Of a stretch of DNA of 64,000 bases, positions 56,278 through 64,000 are shown piece after piece. The notes under the pieces are model-generated. The model saw only the letters and a program-made list of their open reading frames with translations, had not been told where the DNA came from and made no database searches. How positions within the stretch are numbered: the first letter of the stretch is position 1; each line of letters opens with the position of its first letter. The stretch is from Streptomycetaceae bacterium (GTDB taxonomy: Bacteria > Actinomycetota > Actinomycetes > Nanopelagicales > Nanopelagicaceae), in the NCBI GenBank assembly GCA_027488575.1, contig JAIYBJ010000039.1:1-64000 (forward strand). The letters run 5' to 3'. The position numbers and the translations under genes were made by a program.

Positions 56278-57469
56278 ACTTGATAACTCGAGAGAGAAAA
56301 CCAGCGACTAACAATGAAATGATCGGGAAAGCCATCGCTACTGAAATCGACGTGCCTTCTGCCAAGAATCCAATAATTGAAGGACCTATAAAGAATCCAG
56401 ATAGACCAATCACAAATGCTCGTGCGCTAGATACTGATGGTGCTATTCCCGGTATAGCACTTGCTGCCAGAATAAATGCAGGAAACATTGGCCCAATCGC
56501 AAGTCCTGCAATAACAAATCCTAAGTTAATAATAATGAGCGCAACGAGTGGATTTGATTCTGAAAGTGGCACGGCAATTGCGATGCTCGCGCCCCATCCA
56601 AGAGCGCCGAAATAACCACAGAGACGCACCAAACGCGCTGGACCGAAATGATCAAGTGCTCGGTCTCCAAGGAAACGAGCCGTAATCATGGCTAATGCGA
56701 ATGATGCGTATGCGGACGCATTAACGCCCTTTTCTATACCCATGTCATCGCGCAACAACAGTGCGCCCCAATCACTGGCAGATCCTTCGGCAATCAGCGC
56801 TGCAAGTAAGCCAAAGCCGATAAACCACAAGGGCATTACTGACTTTCCAAATAAGGCAATCTTTGCCGAAGTTTGCTCATCGCCTTTATGGCCATCTAAA
56901 TTCGGCGGCAACAACCTATAAACACATGGAATAAATGCAATCACACACAGTGCTGCAACCACACTCAAGTTAACTTGCGGAGAAACCACACGAGCTATCG
57001 ATCCGCCAAGCACCGTTGTCGAGAAAGCACCAACACTCCACATCGCATGAAAGGAAGACATGCTTCGTGCATTAAGAATCTTCTCAACAGCAACAGCTTG
57101 AGTATTTAGGGCGACGTCTGTACTTGAGTACCCAAAACCCATTAAAAAGAGAGCGCCGGCTAGGACTATTGGATCAGTTGAGAATCCAATGGCGCATAAA
57201 CCTGCTGGCAGCAAGATTGTTGAAACATAAAGAACTCTTCGCGAACTAAATGTGTGCACTAATCGCCCAGCTAATTGAGCGCCAACTATTGAACCGAAAG
57301 AACTCGCAAGCAGAACTAAACCAAATTGCGCATTACTTAAACCATTGGCATCTTTAATTTCAGGTATTCGTGCTACCCATCCCATTGATGCAATACCCAT
57401 GATTGCAAAACAGGCCCACAAGGCTCTTTTGGATTGCTGTGCAATCTCTATAGGCGTGTGCAATTTCAT
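56276..57469 (-). CDS. MFS transporter (YbjJ-like)
   Basis: Twelve-helix major facilitator protein of 397 residues. Seen: GWVARIPEIKDANGLSNAQFGLVLLASSFGSIVGAQLAGRL between helices 1 and 2, the typical A-motif region followed by SSRRVLY, and the second half starting after a loop at about 200. The pattern matches the YbjJ group of sugar/drug-type transporters, but the substrate cannot be read. TAGGGT lies 6 nt before the ATG with no ribosome site, so the message is probably leaderless. The start codon is 27 nt from that of the divergent propeller gene. Confidence 0.88.
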   Translation of the reverse strand: MKLHTPIEIAQQSKRALWACFAIMGIASMGWVARIPEIKDANGLSNAQFGLVLLASSFGSIVGAQLAGRLVHTFSSRRVLYVSTILLPAGLCAIGFSTDPIVLAGALFLMGFGYSSTDVALNTQAVAVEKILNARSMSSFHAMWSVGAFSTTVLGGSIARVVSPQVNLSVVAALCVIAFIPCVYRLLPPNLDGHKGDEQTSAKIALFGKSVMPLWFIGFGLLAALIAEGSASDWGALLLRDDMGIEKGVNASAYASFALAMITARFLGDRALDHFGPARLVRLCGYFGALGWGASIAIAVPLSESNPLVALIIINLGFVIAGLAIGPMFPAFILAASAIPGIAPSVSSARAFVIGLSGFFIGPSIIGFLAEGTSISVAMAFPIISLLVAGFLSRVIK

Positions 57470-57475
57470 TGATGA

Positions 57476-57488
57476 ACCCTACTATTCT
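57476..57488. promoter_or_regulatory. Back-to-back -10 boxes of two leaderless promoters
   Basis: On the minus strand TAGGGT (57476-57481) lies 6 nt from the MFS ATG. On the plus strand TATTCT (57483-57488) lies 7 nt from the propeller GTG. The boxes are one base apart, so polymerase cannot occupy both, and each upstream element lies in the other gene's coding sequence. Confidence 0.5.
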
Positions 57489-57495
57489 TAGGCTT

Positions 57496-58578
57496 GTGAA
57501 GATAAAGACATCAGCAATAGCGGTATTCATATTTGTGCTGTCGTCTTTGCCATTTGCTTACGCCTCCGAACCGCTATCTCAAGATACGCGGATGAAGTTA
57601 GTGAAAACTCTTTCAGGCGATTTAGCCCCTAAGTCAGTTCTCTCCTCAGGCACTGGCCTCGTGAGTGCGCACAACATGATGTACAAGCACACTGTCACTA
57701 TCTATGACTCGCAATCAATGGAGTTAGTTTCAACGATCAAAGACAGTGTGGACCTTAAGACTTTTGGATTTTCAAAATACAGCGGTAATTACCGAGGCGC
57801 ACCCGTTGAGGGCGCATTTTCACCAGATGGCAAGTACTTGTACTTTACAAATTACGCGATGTACGGAAAAGGTTTCAGTAAAGAAGGCACAGATAAGTGC
57901 TCTCCATCATCGGGTTATGACACGAGTTTTCTATCTCGCATTGATCTGAAGACATACACAATTGATGCGGTGTATCCAGTTGGTTCAGTCCCTAAAGTTG
58001 TAAAAGTTACGCCAGATAACAAATACATCTTGGTCTCTAATTGGTGTTCGTACACTGTCTCGGTTATTTCAGTAGCCGAACAGAAAGTCGTTAAAAGCAT
58101 CAAAATCGGTCGCTACCCGCGTGGCATCGTTGTCACTAATGACAGCGCCTTTGCTTTCGTTGCTGAAATGGGTGGCAATCGATTGCATAAAATAGATCTT
58201 GCAACATTTGAACAGACCTATATCCCAATTGGTTCAAATCCTCGTGCACTCGTACTTTCACCAGATAACAAAGTTTTATATGCAACGATGAATCTTTCTG
58301 GACAGATTGCTGCATGGGATTTAGTTGCAAATAAATCATTAGGCAAAGCCAAGATTGGTCAGGCAGCTCGCAGTCTTGATATCTCATCTGATGGCACTGC
58401 GCTCTTCGCAACTAACTTCAAAAGCGGAACAGTCTCGAAAGTTCGAACATCCGATTTAAAGGTGTTGCAGACGATCAAAGTCTGTTCTGAACCAATCGGA
58501 ATTTCATATGACGCTCCTACCGCTCGTACGTGGGTGGCTTGCTATGGGGGTTCGGTCAAAGTTTTCGCTAACGAATAA
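57496..58578 (+). CDS. Secreted YVTN-type beta-propeller protein
   Basis: Exported repeat protein of about 360 residues. The start is the GTG giving VKIKTSAIAVFIFVLSSLPFAYA, a signal peptide with cleavage after AYA; an ATG at 57472 would add eight residues. Seen: about six blade repeats with the pattern SPDGKYLYFTNY, TPDNKYILVSNW, VTNDSAFAFVAEMGG, LSPDNKVLYATMN and SSDGTALFATNF, roughly 42 residues apart. Paired cysteines (CSPSS, NWCSY, KVCSEP, VACYGG) may form disulfides. The family includes binding and adhesive proteins; no catalytic motif is visible. Confidence 0.85.
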   Translation: MKIKTSAIAVFIFVLSSLPFAYASEPLSQDTRMKLVKTLSGDLAPKSVLSSGTGLVSAHNMMYKHTVTIYDSQSMELVSTIKDSVDLKTFGFSKYSGNYRGAPVEGAFSPDGKYLYFTNYAMYGKGFSKEGTDKCSPSSGYDTSFLSRIDLKTYTIDAVYPVGSVPKVVKVTPDNKYILVSNWCSYTVSVISVAEQKVVKSIKIGRYPRGIVVTNDSAFAFVAEMGGNRLHKIDLATFEQTYIPIGSNPRALVLSPDNKVLYATMNLSGQIAAWDLVANKSLGKAKIGQAARSLDISSDGTALFATNFKSGTVSKVRTSDLKVLQTIKVCSEPIGISYDAPTARTWVACYGGSVKVFANE

Positions 58579-58588
58579 ACACATGCCC

Positions 58589-58594
58589 TAAAGT
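58589..58594 (+). promoter_or_regulatory. -10 box of a leaderless YbaK promoter
   Basis: TAAAGT ends 6 nt before the YbaK-type ATG; the spacer TCTGCC offers no ribosome binding site. Confidence 0.45.
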
Positions 58595-58600
58595 TCTGCC

Positions 58601-59086
58601 ATGTCCGCAATCTTTGAAAACTCCTCAGTGCAGAGAGTTCAAGGGCTCATGAAAGAGCTCGGCATGAAGGGTGAAGTTACAGCACTTGCCGATAGCGCTC
58701 GGACTGCCAAAGAAGCAGCAGATGCACTCGGAATTGAAGTCGGACAAGTCGCTTCATCAATCGTCTTTAAATTAGATGATGAATCACCACTATTGGTAAT
58801 AACCAGCGGTCGTCACAAAGTTGATACTGATCTTGTTGCAAAGAATTTAGGTCAGACCAAGCTGCACAGAGTTGATGCGGATTACGTAAAAGAAAAATCT
58901 GGATTCTCAATCGGTGGCGTTTCTCCTATCGGTTGGGTATCAAAAGCCACGACACTTATAGACCTTGCACTCAATGATTACGATGTAGTTTGGGCCGCTG
59001 CTGGTCATCCGCACTCCGTTTTTCCAACAACATATGCTGAACTCATCACTTGTACTGGTGCAACGCCAATGGTCGTAGGAGAATGA
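58601..59086 (+). CDS. YbaK/EbsC-type aminoacyl-tRNA deacylase
   Basis: Predicted to hydrolyse mischarged tRNA (Cys- or Ala-tRNA-Pro type), 161 residues. Seen: ALGIEVGQVASSIVFKLDDESPLLVI with the catalytic-loop lysine, SGRHKVDTDLVAK, the glycine motif GFSIGGVSPIGW and VVWAAAGHPHSVFPTTYAEL. The form is a free-standing editing domain, so which tRNA it edits is unclear. It precedes the hydrolase and carotenoid genes by 4 nt and may share their transcript. Confidence 0.92.
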   Translation: MSAIFENSSVQRVQGLMKELGMKGEVTALADSARTAKEAADALGIEVGQVASSIVFKLDDESPLLVITSGRHKVDTDLVAKNLGQTKLHRVDADYVKEKSGFSIGGVSPIGWVSKATTLIDLALNDYDVVWAAAGHPHSVFPTTYAELITCTGATPMVVGE

Positions 59087-59090
59087 AAAA

Positions 59091-59885
59091 GTGATTTTAG
59101 AAAGTCAGAAATTTGATGGTCCCCCAGGTGGTGATGTTTTAGTTTTAATTCACGGAATGGGATCGGCCGCAACTGCCTGGAAGCCAATAATTCCTGAATT
59201 AAAGCGTCACTACACATTAATAACACTTGATCTTCCTGGACACGGCAAAACACCAATGTCTATTTCGCAAGCAATGGATCCACGTTCACTTGGCGACGCA
59301 GTGTGCGAAACAATGACTTCATTAGGAATCGAAAGGTTTCATCTGTGTGGCAACTCTTTAGGTGGATGGGTAGCTCTAGAAATTGCTGCTAAACACAGTG
59401 GGCGTGTTTTATCTCTTACAGGTTTGGCACCTGCAGGCTTGTGGCTTGCTCCGTACACCGCGCGCTATCCAGGCACAGCGCTATTGCGCGCACTAGCAAA
59501 AACTAGCCGACCACTTTCGCCATTTGCTCTGAGATTTGAATGGGCTCGCAAACTTGGATTTGCAAGTGTCAGCCCACTCTGGCAAAACTTAAGTTATGAA
59601 ATTTGTTTGGATGCGACTAACGCTATGCAAACAGCCACTGGCTATTTCCCGGCGTGGGATGCAATGTTGAAAAAGCGTTTTGACTCCCCTATTCCGCATT
59701 CAATTCCAGTAACCATTGTTTTTGGAGACAGCGATAACACATTGCCTGCCGCAAGTTGTCAGGAACGTTCAGTTGTACCTGCACATAGCAAATGGTTTGT
59801 CATTGAAAATTGTGGCCATGCACCAATGTGGGATCATCCAACAACTGTTACGCGTCATATTCTCGAAACCGCGCAATCTCGCTAA
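59091..59885 (+). CDS. Alpha/beta hydrolase
   Basis: Single-domain hydrolase of 264 residues. Seen: oxyanion region LIHGMGSAATAW, LDLPGHGKTP, nucleophile elbow CGNSLGGWVALEIA (Ser near residue 88), the acid in VFGDSDNTLPAAS and the catalytic His in ENCGHAPMWDHP. The triad is complete. It starts with GTG behind GGAG (about 9 nt) and its stop overlaps the CrtA-like start as TAATG, so a role with carotenoids, e.g. acyl ester or glycoside handling, is possible but unproven. Confidence 0.9.
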   Translation: MILESQKFDGPPGGDVLVLIHGMGSAATAWKPIIPELKRHYTLITLDLPGHGKTPMSISQAMDPRSLGDAVCETMTSLGIERFHLCGNSLGGWVALEIAAKHSGRVLSLTGLAPAGLWLAPYTARYPGTALLRALAKTSRPLSPFALRFEWARKLGFASVSPLWQNLSYEICLDATNAMQTATGYFPAWDAMLKKRFDSPIPHSIPVTIVFGDSDNTLPAASCQERSVVPAHSKWFVIENCGHAPMWDHPTTVTRHILETAQSR

Positions 59886-60565
59886 TGGTTACCGTACTTT
59901 ATTTTTTCAACACACCAACGAAGTCACTGCCACTAGCAATCTGGTCTATGGCTGTGGATCGTGGACGGTTGCGCAGATTTAAAGGTGTGAGTTTCGCAAA
60001 GTTATTGGGCGCCGGTAAAGGTGAAACTTTTACGCCACGAGATGCTGATATTAATCGTTGGGGCTTCTTAGTCGTTATAGAAGAAGAACGATTAGCAGCA
60101 CTTGATCAATCAAGAATTGTAAAAAAGTGGCGCCGCATCAGCTCTAGCGAATACCGAATTCTGTTAGATCCAATTTCATCACATGGAAAATGGAGCAAGC
60201 GAGAGCCATTTAAGGTCAAAGAAAACGTCAGCAGCGATGGAAAAATTGCTGCCATTACTCGGGCGCGAATTAAGGCATCACATACATCTCGCTTCTTTTC
60301 ATCGGTTCCTCCAGTAACCGCATCCCTTCACGGAAGTGGTGGATTGCTCATGGCTATCGGCATTGGTGAAGCGCCAATTGGTTTACAGGGCACATTTTCT
60401 TTATGGAATAACGCCGCTGACTTACGAACATTTGCTTACAAAGGTGAGGCCCACACCAAGGCGATTGCCGATACTGAGAAATTTCAATGGTATGCCGAAG
60501 AACTTTTTGCGCGCTTTAGCGTGCGCGAAGAGCGTGGTTCAATGATGGATAAGCCTTCGAACTAG
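59885..60565 (+). CDS. Spheroidene monooxygenase (CrtA)-like protein
   Basis: Predicted carotenoid oxygenase of 226 residues. Seen: LAIWSMAVDRGRLRRFKGVSFAKLLGAGKGETFTPRDADINRWGF at residues 18-62, matching the CrtA pattern of W-A-x-x-x-M, G-x-x-F-x-K-L-G-T-G, and D-x-x-x-W, then LLDPISSHGKWSKREPF. CrtA introduces a keto group at C-2 of acyclic carotenoids. The ATG overlaps the hydrolase stop; an open frame extending 75 nt upstream lies inside the hydrolase and is rejected. The call rests on motif pattern and on the neighbouring carotenoid genes. Confidence 0.75.
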   Translation: MVTVLYFFNTPTKSLPLAIWSMAVDRGRLRRFKGVSFAKLLGAGKGETFTPRDADINRWGFLVVIEEERLAALDQSRIVKKWRRISSSEYRILLDPISSHGKWSKREPFKVKENVSSDGKIAAITRARIKASHTSRFFSSVPPVTASLHGSGGLLMAIGIGEAPIGLQGTFSLWNNAADLRTFAYKGEAHTKAIADTEKFQWYAEELFARFSVREERGSMMDKPSN

Positions 60566-60579
60566 GGCAGAATTACGCC
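60563..60579 (+). promoter_or_regulatory. 17-nt junction motif before the CruF-like gene, shared with hisI
   Basis: TAGGGCAGAATTACGCC starts with the CrtA-like stop TAG and ends one base before the next ATG. It is identical to the motif at 19528-19544. CAGAAT lies 7 nt from the ATG and may be a -10 box of an internal leaderless promoter. Confidence 0.5.
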
Positions 60580-60580
60580 C

Positions 60581-61384
60581 ATGTCGATTCGTCACTATTC
60601 ACCTCGCAGAAATCGCAGGAATGGTATTTCCCTGCGGTCAAGAACTCTGCTCGGAATAGTTCTTGGAGTCACAATAGGTTTACAAATTCTCTATCCACTT
60701 ATCGATGGTGAATTTCTTCGAGTAGTAACAATTGCCACCGTGTACTGGGCAGCGGGTGCGATGGTTCTCCATGCTCTCTTGGCATACGGGGCACGATATG
60801 CATTCACATATCTTTTTGTCACAGTCATATTTGCACTCTTTATTGAATCTGTTGGTGTTAAAACTGGTTGGCCATTTGGAACATATGAATACGATCCTTC
60901 ACTTGGTCACACAATTGCTGGCGTTCCATACGTTGTTCCATTTGCATGGGTGATGATGGCGCATCCAGTTTTAATTGCAGCCAGACGTGTGGCCGGAAAT
61001 TGGGTCTTTCTCTACGGTGGATACGCATTAGCAGCGTGGGACTTATTTTTAGACCCACAAATGGTTGCGGCAGATCGTTGGCGTTGGACATTCGATGGAG
61101 CGCACGTTCCTTTTCAACCTGAGATTCCACTGTCAAATACTTTTGGATGGCTGTTAAGTGGAATGGCGCTGATTGCGATTTTGCACCAAGTGCTGCCGCG
61201 AGATCGCAGAAAATCTAGTGCGAGTTTTGGAGCGGTAGATCTTTGGTTAACGTGGACTTTCTTTGGTGGCGTTGTCTCCAATCTCTTCTTCTTTGACCGC
61301 CCAGGCATTGCCTTCTTCGGTGGAATAGCCTTTGCACTCTTTTTTCTACCATATGCATTTTCTAGATGGCTCGGCCGTCCGTAA
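60581..61384 (+). CDS. cruF: CruF-like carotenoid 1',2'-hydratase (DUF422)
   Basis: Membrane protein of 267 residues with about seven helices. Seen: GTYEYDPSLGHTIAGVPYVVPFAWVMMAHP near residue 105-134 and AAWDLFLDPQMVAADRWRW near residue 152, the conserved D-P and W-x-W patterns of the carotenoid hydratase family. CruF adds water to the psi-end double bond of acyclic carotenoids such as gamma-carotene or lycopene derivatives, giving a 1'-hydroxyl. It is followed by a glycosyltransferase and a desaturase, the usual partners. Substrate in this organism is unknown. Confidence 0.85.
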   Translation: MSIRHYSPRRNRRNGISLRSRTLLGIVLGVTIGLQILYPLIDGEFLRVVTIATVYWAAGAMVLHALLAYGARYAFTYLFVTVIFALFIESVGVKTGWPFGTYEYDPSLGHTIAGVPYVVPFAWVMMAHPVLIAARRVAGNWVFLYGGYALAAWDLFLDPQMVAADRWRWTFDGAHVPFQPEIPLSNTFGWLLSGMALIAILHQVLPRDRRKSSASFGAVDLWLTWTFFGGVVSNLFFFDRPGIAFFGGIAFALFFLPYAFSRWLGRP

Positions 61385-61393
61385 GTATGTGCA

Positions 61394-62467
61394 ATGCTTG
61401 AAATTTCATTAATATTTTGCGTTCTCGCACTGGTAATCACAATTCTCAATGTTTTTTCAATAATTACCCCTCGTGCAGCTGGGCAAATCAATCAAAAGAT
61501 AAGCGTGCTCGTTCCGCTGCGAAATGAAGCAGAAAACGCTATTGCAATCGTTGAAACACTTGCCGCACAAGAGAATTTAATGGATGTTGAATTTCTAATT
61601 TTGAACGATAACTCAACAGATAAAACACTCGAAATAGTCACAGCAACTGCTCGAGGTGATTCACGATTTAAGGTGATGCAAGGCTCGGCATTGCCCGAAG
61701 GATGGCTCGGCAAGCCGTGGGCACTCGAACAGCTAAGTCAAAACGCACCTGGTGAAGTGCTCATATGCATTGACGCTGATGTGCGCTTAAGCACAAAAGC
61801 TATCGCAGCAGCAATAGATTCAATGCATAAGCACTCTCTGGATTTCTTCTCTCCTTACCCATCTCAAGTTGCTCGGACATTTGGCGAAAGAATGATTCAG
61901 CCTCTACTGCAATGGTCTTGGCTCTCATCAGTACCTCTGACCCTTGCAAAACGTTCCAGTAACCCATCCTTTGCAGTCGCAAATGGTCAGTTCTTTGCCG
62001 TAAAAAAGAGTGCACTCGTGCACAGCGGTGGTTACGCATCAATTAAGTCCGAAGTTTTAGATGACATGCAAATGGCACGTGTGCTTCTGCGAAACAGATT
62101 TAAAGGAACTGTCGGAAATGGCGCACTTATTGCTCAATGTCACATGTATTCATCATGGAGTGAATTGAGAAATGGATACGCAAAATCTCTATGGAAAGGA
62201 TTCGGCGGCGTTTTCGGATCAATCATCGCTATTGCACTTCTTGTGCTTACGGGAATTATTCCAATTGTGAGCGCTGCGATGGGATCTCCATTTGGATGGT
62301 TAGCCTTCGAAGCAGTTCTTGTATCTCGGCTAATCAGCGCCAAAATCACACGTGCAAACTTATTTGACTCTTTGCTACACCCGATTTCATCGGCGCTACT
62401 TATTTATTTGATTATTTATTCATGGCTCATGCGCGGTCGCATTCAATGGAAAGGCCGCACTGTATGA
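61394..62467 (+). CDS. Family 2 glycosyltransferase (CruG-like)
   Basis: Membrane-attached glycosyltransferase of 357 residues. Seen: an N-terminal membrane helix at about 2-25, SVLVPLRNEAENAIAIVETLAAQE, LILNDNSTDKTLEIV, the metal motif CIDADVRLS (DxD), and LPEGWLGKPWALEQL, plus three C-terminal hydrophobic segments. This layout fits CruG/CrtQ enzymes that glycosylate a carotenoid hydroxyl. Specific sugar and position cannot be told. It overlaps the next gene as ATGA. Confidence 0.85.
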   Translation: MLEISLIFCVLALVITILNVFSIITPRAAGQINQKISVLVPLRNEAENAIAIVETLAAQENLMDVEFLILNDNSTDKTLEIVTATARGDSRFKVMQGSALPEGWLGKPWALEQLSQNAPGEVLICIDADVRLSTKAIAAAIDSMHKHSLDFFSPYPSQVARTFGERMIQPLLQWSWLSSVPLTLAKRSSNPSFAVANGQFFAVKKSALVHSGGYASIKSEVLDDMQMARVLLRNRFKGTVGNGALIAQCHMYSSWSELRNGYAKSLWKGFGGVFGSIIAIALLVLTGIIPIVSAAMGSPFGWLAFEAVLVSRLISAKITRANLFDSLLHPISSALLIYLIIYSWLMRGRIQWKGRTV

Positions 62468-64000
62468 GCCACGACTCCAAAAGCCAAGTCATTGTTATCG
62501 GCGCAGGTATGGGCGGAATGTGCACTGCAGCACGACTAGCGCGACAAGGACATACGGTGCATGTGCTTGAAGGTTCAGACAAACATGGCGGTAAGTGCCG
62601 CACTGAATGGATCGGTAAGTACGCATTCGATACGGGTCCTTCTCTTCTCACTCTGCCAGCTGTTTATCGGGATTTCTTTGCGCGAACCGGCAAGCATCTT
62701 GGGCAAGTATTAGATATTCAAGCCGTAGATCCATCTTTTGATTACAGATTCCATGATGGAGTGCAGTTAAAGTTTGCAAACCTTGCGCGTCATAAAACTC
62801 AGGAAGAAATCTCTCGTGTTCTTGGTCCGGACGTTGCGGCACAATGGGATGTTTTAATGAAACGTGCTGAAAAAATGTGGGATGTTTCCCGCGAACCGTT
62901 TGTTGAATCCGAGCTCACATCAGTTCTTTCACTTGTTAAACGTCCAACGGTGCTGCGCGATTTAAAAGTGATCGCCCCATGGAAATCATTACGTGATTTA
63001 GCAAAGGAGTTACTGCCCGATGCACACCTTCGATACATTCTCGATAGATACTCCACATACAGTGGATCTGATCCACGTTTAGCCCCCGCAGTGCTTTCAA
63101 CAATTGCCTTTGTAGAAGAAGCCTTTGGCGCCTGGCACATTACAGGTGGAATTGGAAAGCTTGCAGATGCTGTCTATCAACGGTGCCTCGATCTTGGTGT
63201 AACTTTTGAATTTAACGCTCCCGTTGAAAAAATAAATCACAATAAATCCCGGGTCACTGGTGTAACTCTCAAATCTGGCCAGATAATTGATGCTTCTATC
63301 GTTGTAGCCAATGCGGATGCTTCACTCGTTTACAACTCTTTACTGAGCACAAAGCTTCGAAAGACAAAGAGTGCGAGAAAGAGAATTTCGCAGAGCACAC
63401 AATCCTTGGCTGGATTTTCTCTGCTACTTGGATTGCGTCCCGATGCTAGTTCTACCCCACTTAGCCATCACACAATTCTTTTCCCAGAAAACTACGATGC
63501 GGAATTCGATGCAATATTTACAACACGAACTCCGGTCAATAAGCCAACAATCTATCTGTGTGCACCCCACGATGAAACGATGGTCAAAGAGCCTGGTGCG
63601 CAATCCATCTTTGTTCTAGTCAACGCACCAATTCATGATTCAACTGGCAACGCAGGCTGGAATTGGAATGACGATAATTTCAATCGAGATTACGCTAACT
63701 CGATAATTGATCAGATTGAAGCTCAAGGAATTTCAATTCGTGATCGCCTTGAAGTTTTAGAAATTCGCACACCCGCAGATCTTGAACGCAGTGTCAGTGC
63801 GCCTGGTGGAGCAATTTATGGAACATCAAGCAATGGTGCGAAGTCGGCATTCTTACGAGCACGCAATAGATCACCGCTTAAAGGCTTGTACTGCGTAGGC
63901 GGTTCGGCGCATCCTGGTGGTGGATTACCGTTGGTTGGATTGAGTGCAGAAATTGTTACTAACGCAATCGGGAATACGCAAAACGCATCACGCTTATTGC
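62464..64000 (+). CDS. Carotenoid FAD-dependent desaturase, CrtI/CrtD family (partial)
   Basis: About 512 residues are visible; the C-terminus runs off the right edge. Seen: dinucleotide fold VIVIGAGMGGMCTAARLARQGHTVHVLEG at residues 9-37, HGGKCRTEWIGKYAFDTGPSLLTLP, AWHITGGIGKLADAVYQRC (about 223-241), and GLYCVGGSAHPGGGLPLVGLSAEI near residue 480, the CrtI-family C-terminal signature. With CruF and a glycosyltransferase beside it, a 3',4'-desaturase (CrtD type) is most likely, but phytoene desaturase cannot be excluded. Frame is open to the last base. Confidence 0.88.
   Translation, partial: MSHDSKSQVIVIGAGMGGMCTAARLARQGHTVHVLEGSDKHGGKCRTEWIGKYAFDTGPSLLTLPAVYRDFFARTGKHLGQVLDIQAVDPSFDYRFHDGVQLKFANLARHKTQEEISRVLGPDVAAQWDVLMKRAEKMWDVSREPFVESELTSVLSLVKRPTVLRDLKVIAPWKSLRDLAKELLPDAHLRYILDRYSTYSGSDPRLAPAVLSTIAFVEEAFGAWHITGGIGKLADAVYQRCLDLGVTFEFNAPVEKINHNKSRVTGVTLKSGQIIDASIVVANADASLVYNSLLSTKLRKTKSARKRISQSTQSLAGFSLLLGLRPDASSTPLSHHTILFPENYDAEFDAIFTTRTPVNKPTIYLCAPHDETMVKEPGAQSIFVLVNAPIHDSTGNAGWNWNDDNFNRDYANSIIDQIEAQGISIRDRLEVLEIRTPADLERSVSAPGGAIYGTSSNGAKSAFLRARNRSPLKGLYCVGGSAHPGGGLPLVGLSAEIVTNAIGNTQNASRLL

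Noticed and set aside
59810..59884. N-terminal extension of the CrtA-like protein
   Set aside because: It lies within the end of the hydrolase gene; the ATG at 59885 overlaps the hydrolase stop and begins the conserved region.

Overview
This window reads as a chromosomal segment of a small-genome, AT-leaning actinobacterium. By eye the G+C content is in the mid-forties percent, which I did not compute. The actinobacterial markers are an ANTAR response regulator of the PdtaR type, the PriA isomerase shared by histidine and tryptophan synthesis, a DUF3040 gene beside the mra cluster, a DnaE2/DUF6504 cassette behind a TCGAAC-N4-GTTCGA LexA box, a class-2 IleS, and SepF without FtsA. Very tight packing, many ATGA start/stop overlaps and leaderless promoters fit the freshwater acI group (Nanopelagicales, e.g. 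Planktophila/Nanopelagicus), but that assignment is inference.

Layout. 1-3.7 kb: branched-chain amino acid ABC importer (livK-livH-livM-livG, livG cut by the window edge). 3.8-12 kb: gltB-gltD (glutamate synthase), pyk, a structurally odd tRNA-Leu(CAA), and pdtaR starting 1 nt after the tRNA. 12-24.6 kb: one long run hisD-C-B-H-priA-F-I, trpE, a tiny Trp-associated membrane protein, trpC-B-A, then MauE-like, DsbA-like, lgt and VIT genes. 24.7-30.4 kb: dnaE, an RluA-family synthase, lspA and a Lys-rich DksA/TraR-type protein. 30.5-33.6 kb: ileS on the opposite strand. 33.6-50.3 kb: the complete division and cell wall (dcw) cluster from mraZ to yggT, with a MraZ operator array and a structured leader before rsmH. 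50.5-55.7 kb: DUF3040 and an SOS-controlled DUF6504-dnaE2-dinB operon. 55.8-58.6 kb: DoxX protein, MFS exporter and a secreted beta-propeller. 58.6-64 kb: YbaK-type deacylase, then an alpha/beta hydrolase plus carotenoid end-group genes (CrtA-like, CruF-like, glycosyltransferase, CrtI/CrtD-like desaturase, cut by the right edge).

How they work together. PriA supplies both the HisA and TrpF steps, which explains why his and trp are fused with no trpF. The dcw genes build and thread the septal wall, and MurE carries a meso-diaminopimelate-type motif. The LexA box puts mutagenic DnaE2 and Pol IV under DNA-damage control. The carotenoid genes would hydrate, desaturate, oxidise and glycosylate an acyclic psi-end. 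No insertion sequences, CRISPR arrays, prophage or rRNA genes were seen, and no gene-free stretch exceeds 300 bases; the longest is about 220 bases upstream of mraZ.
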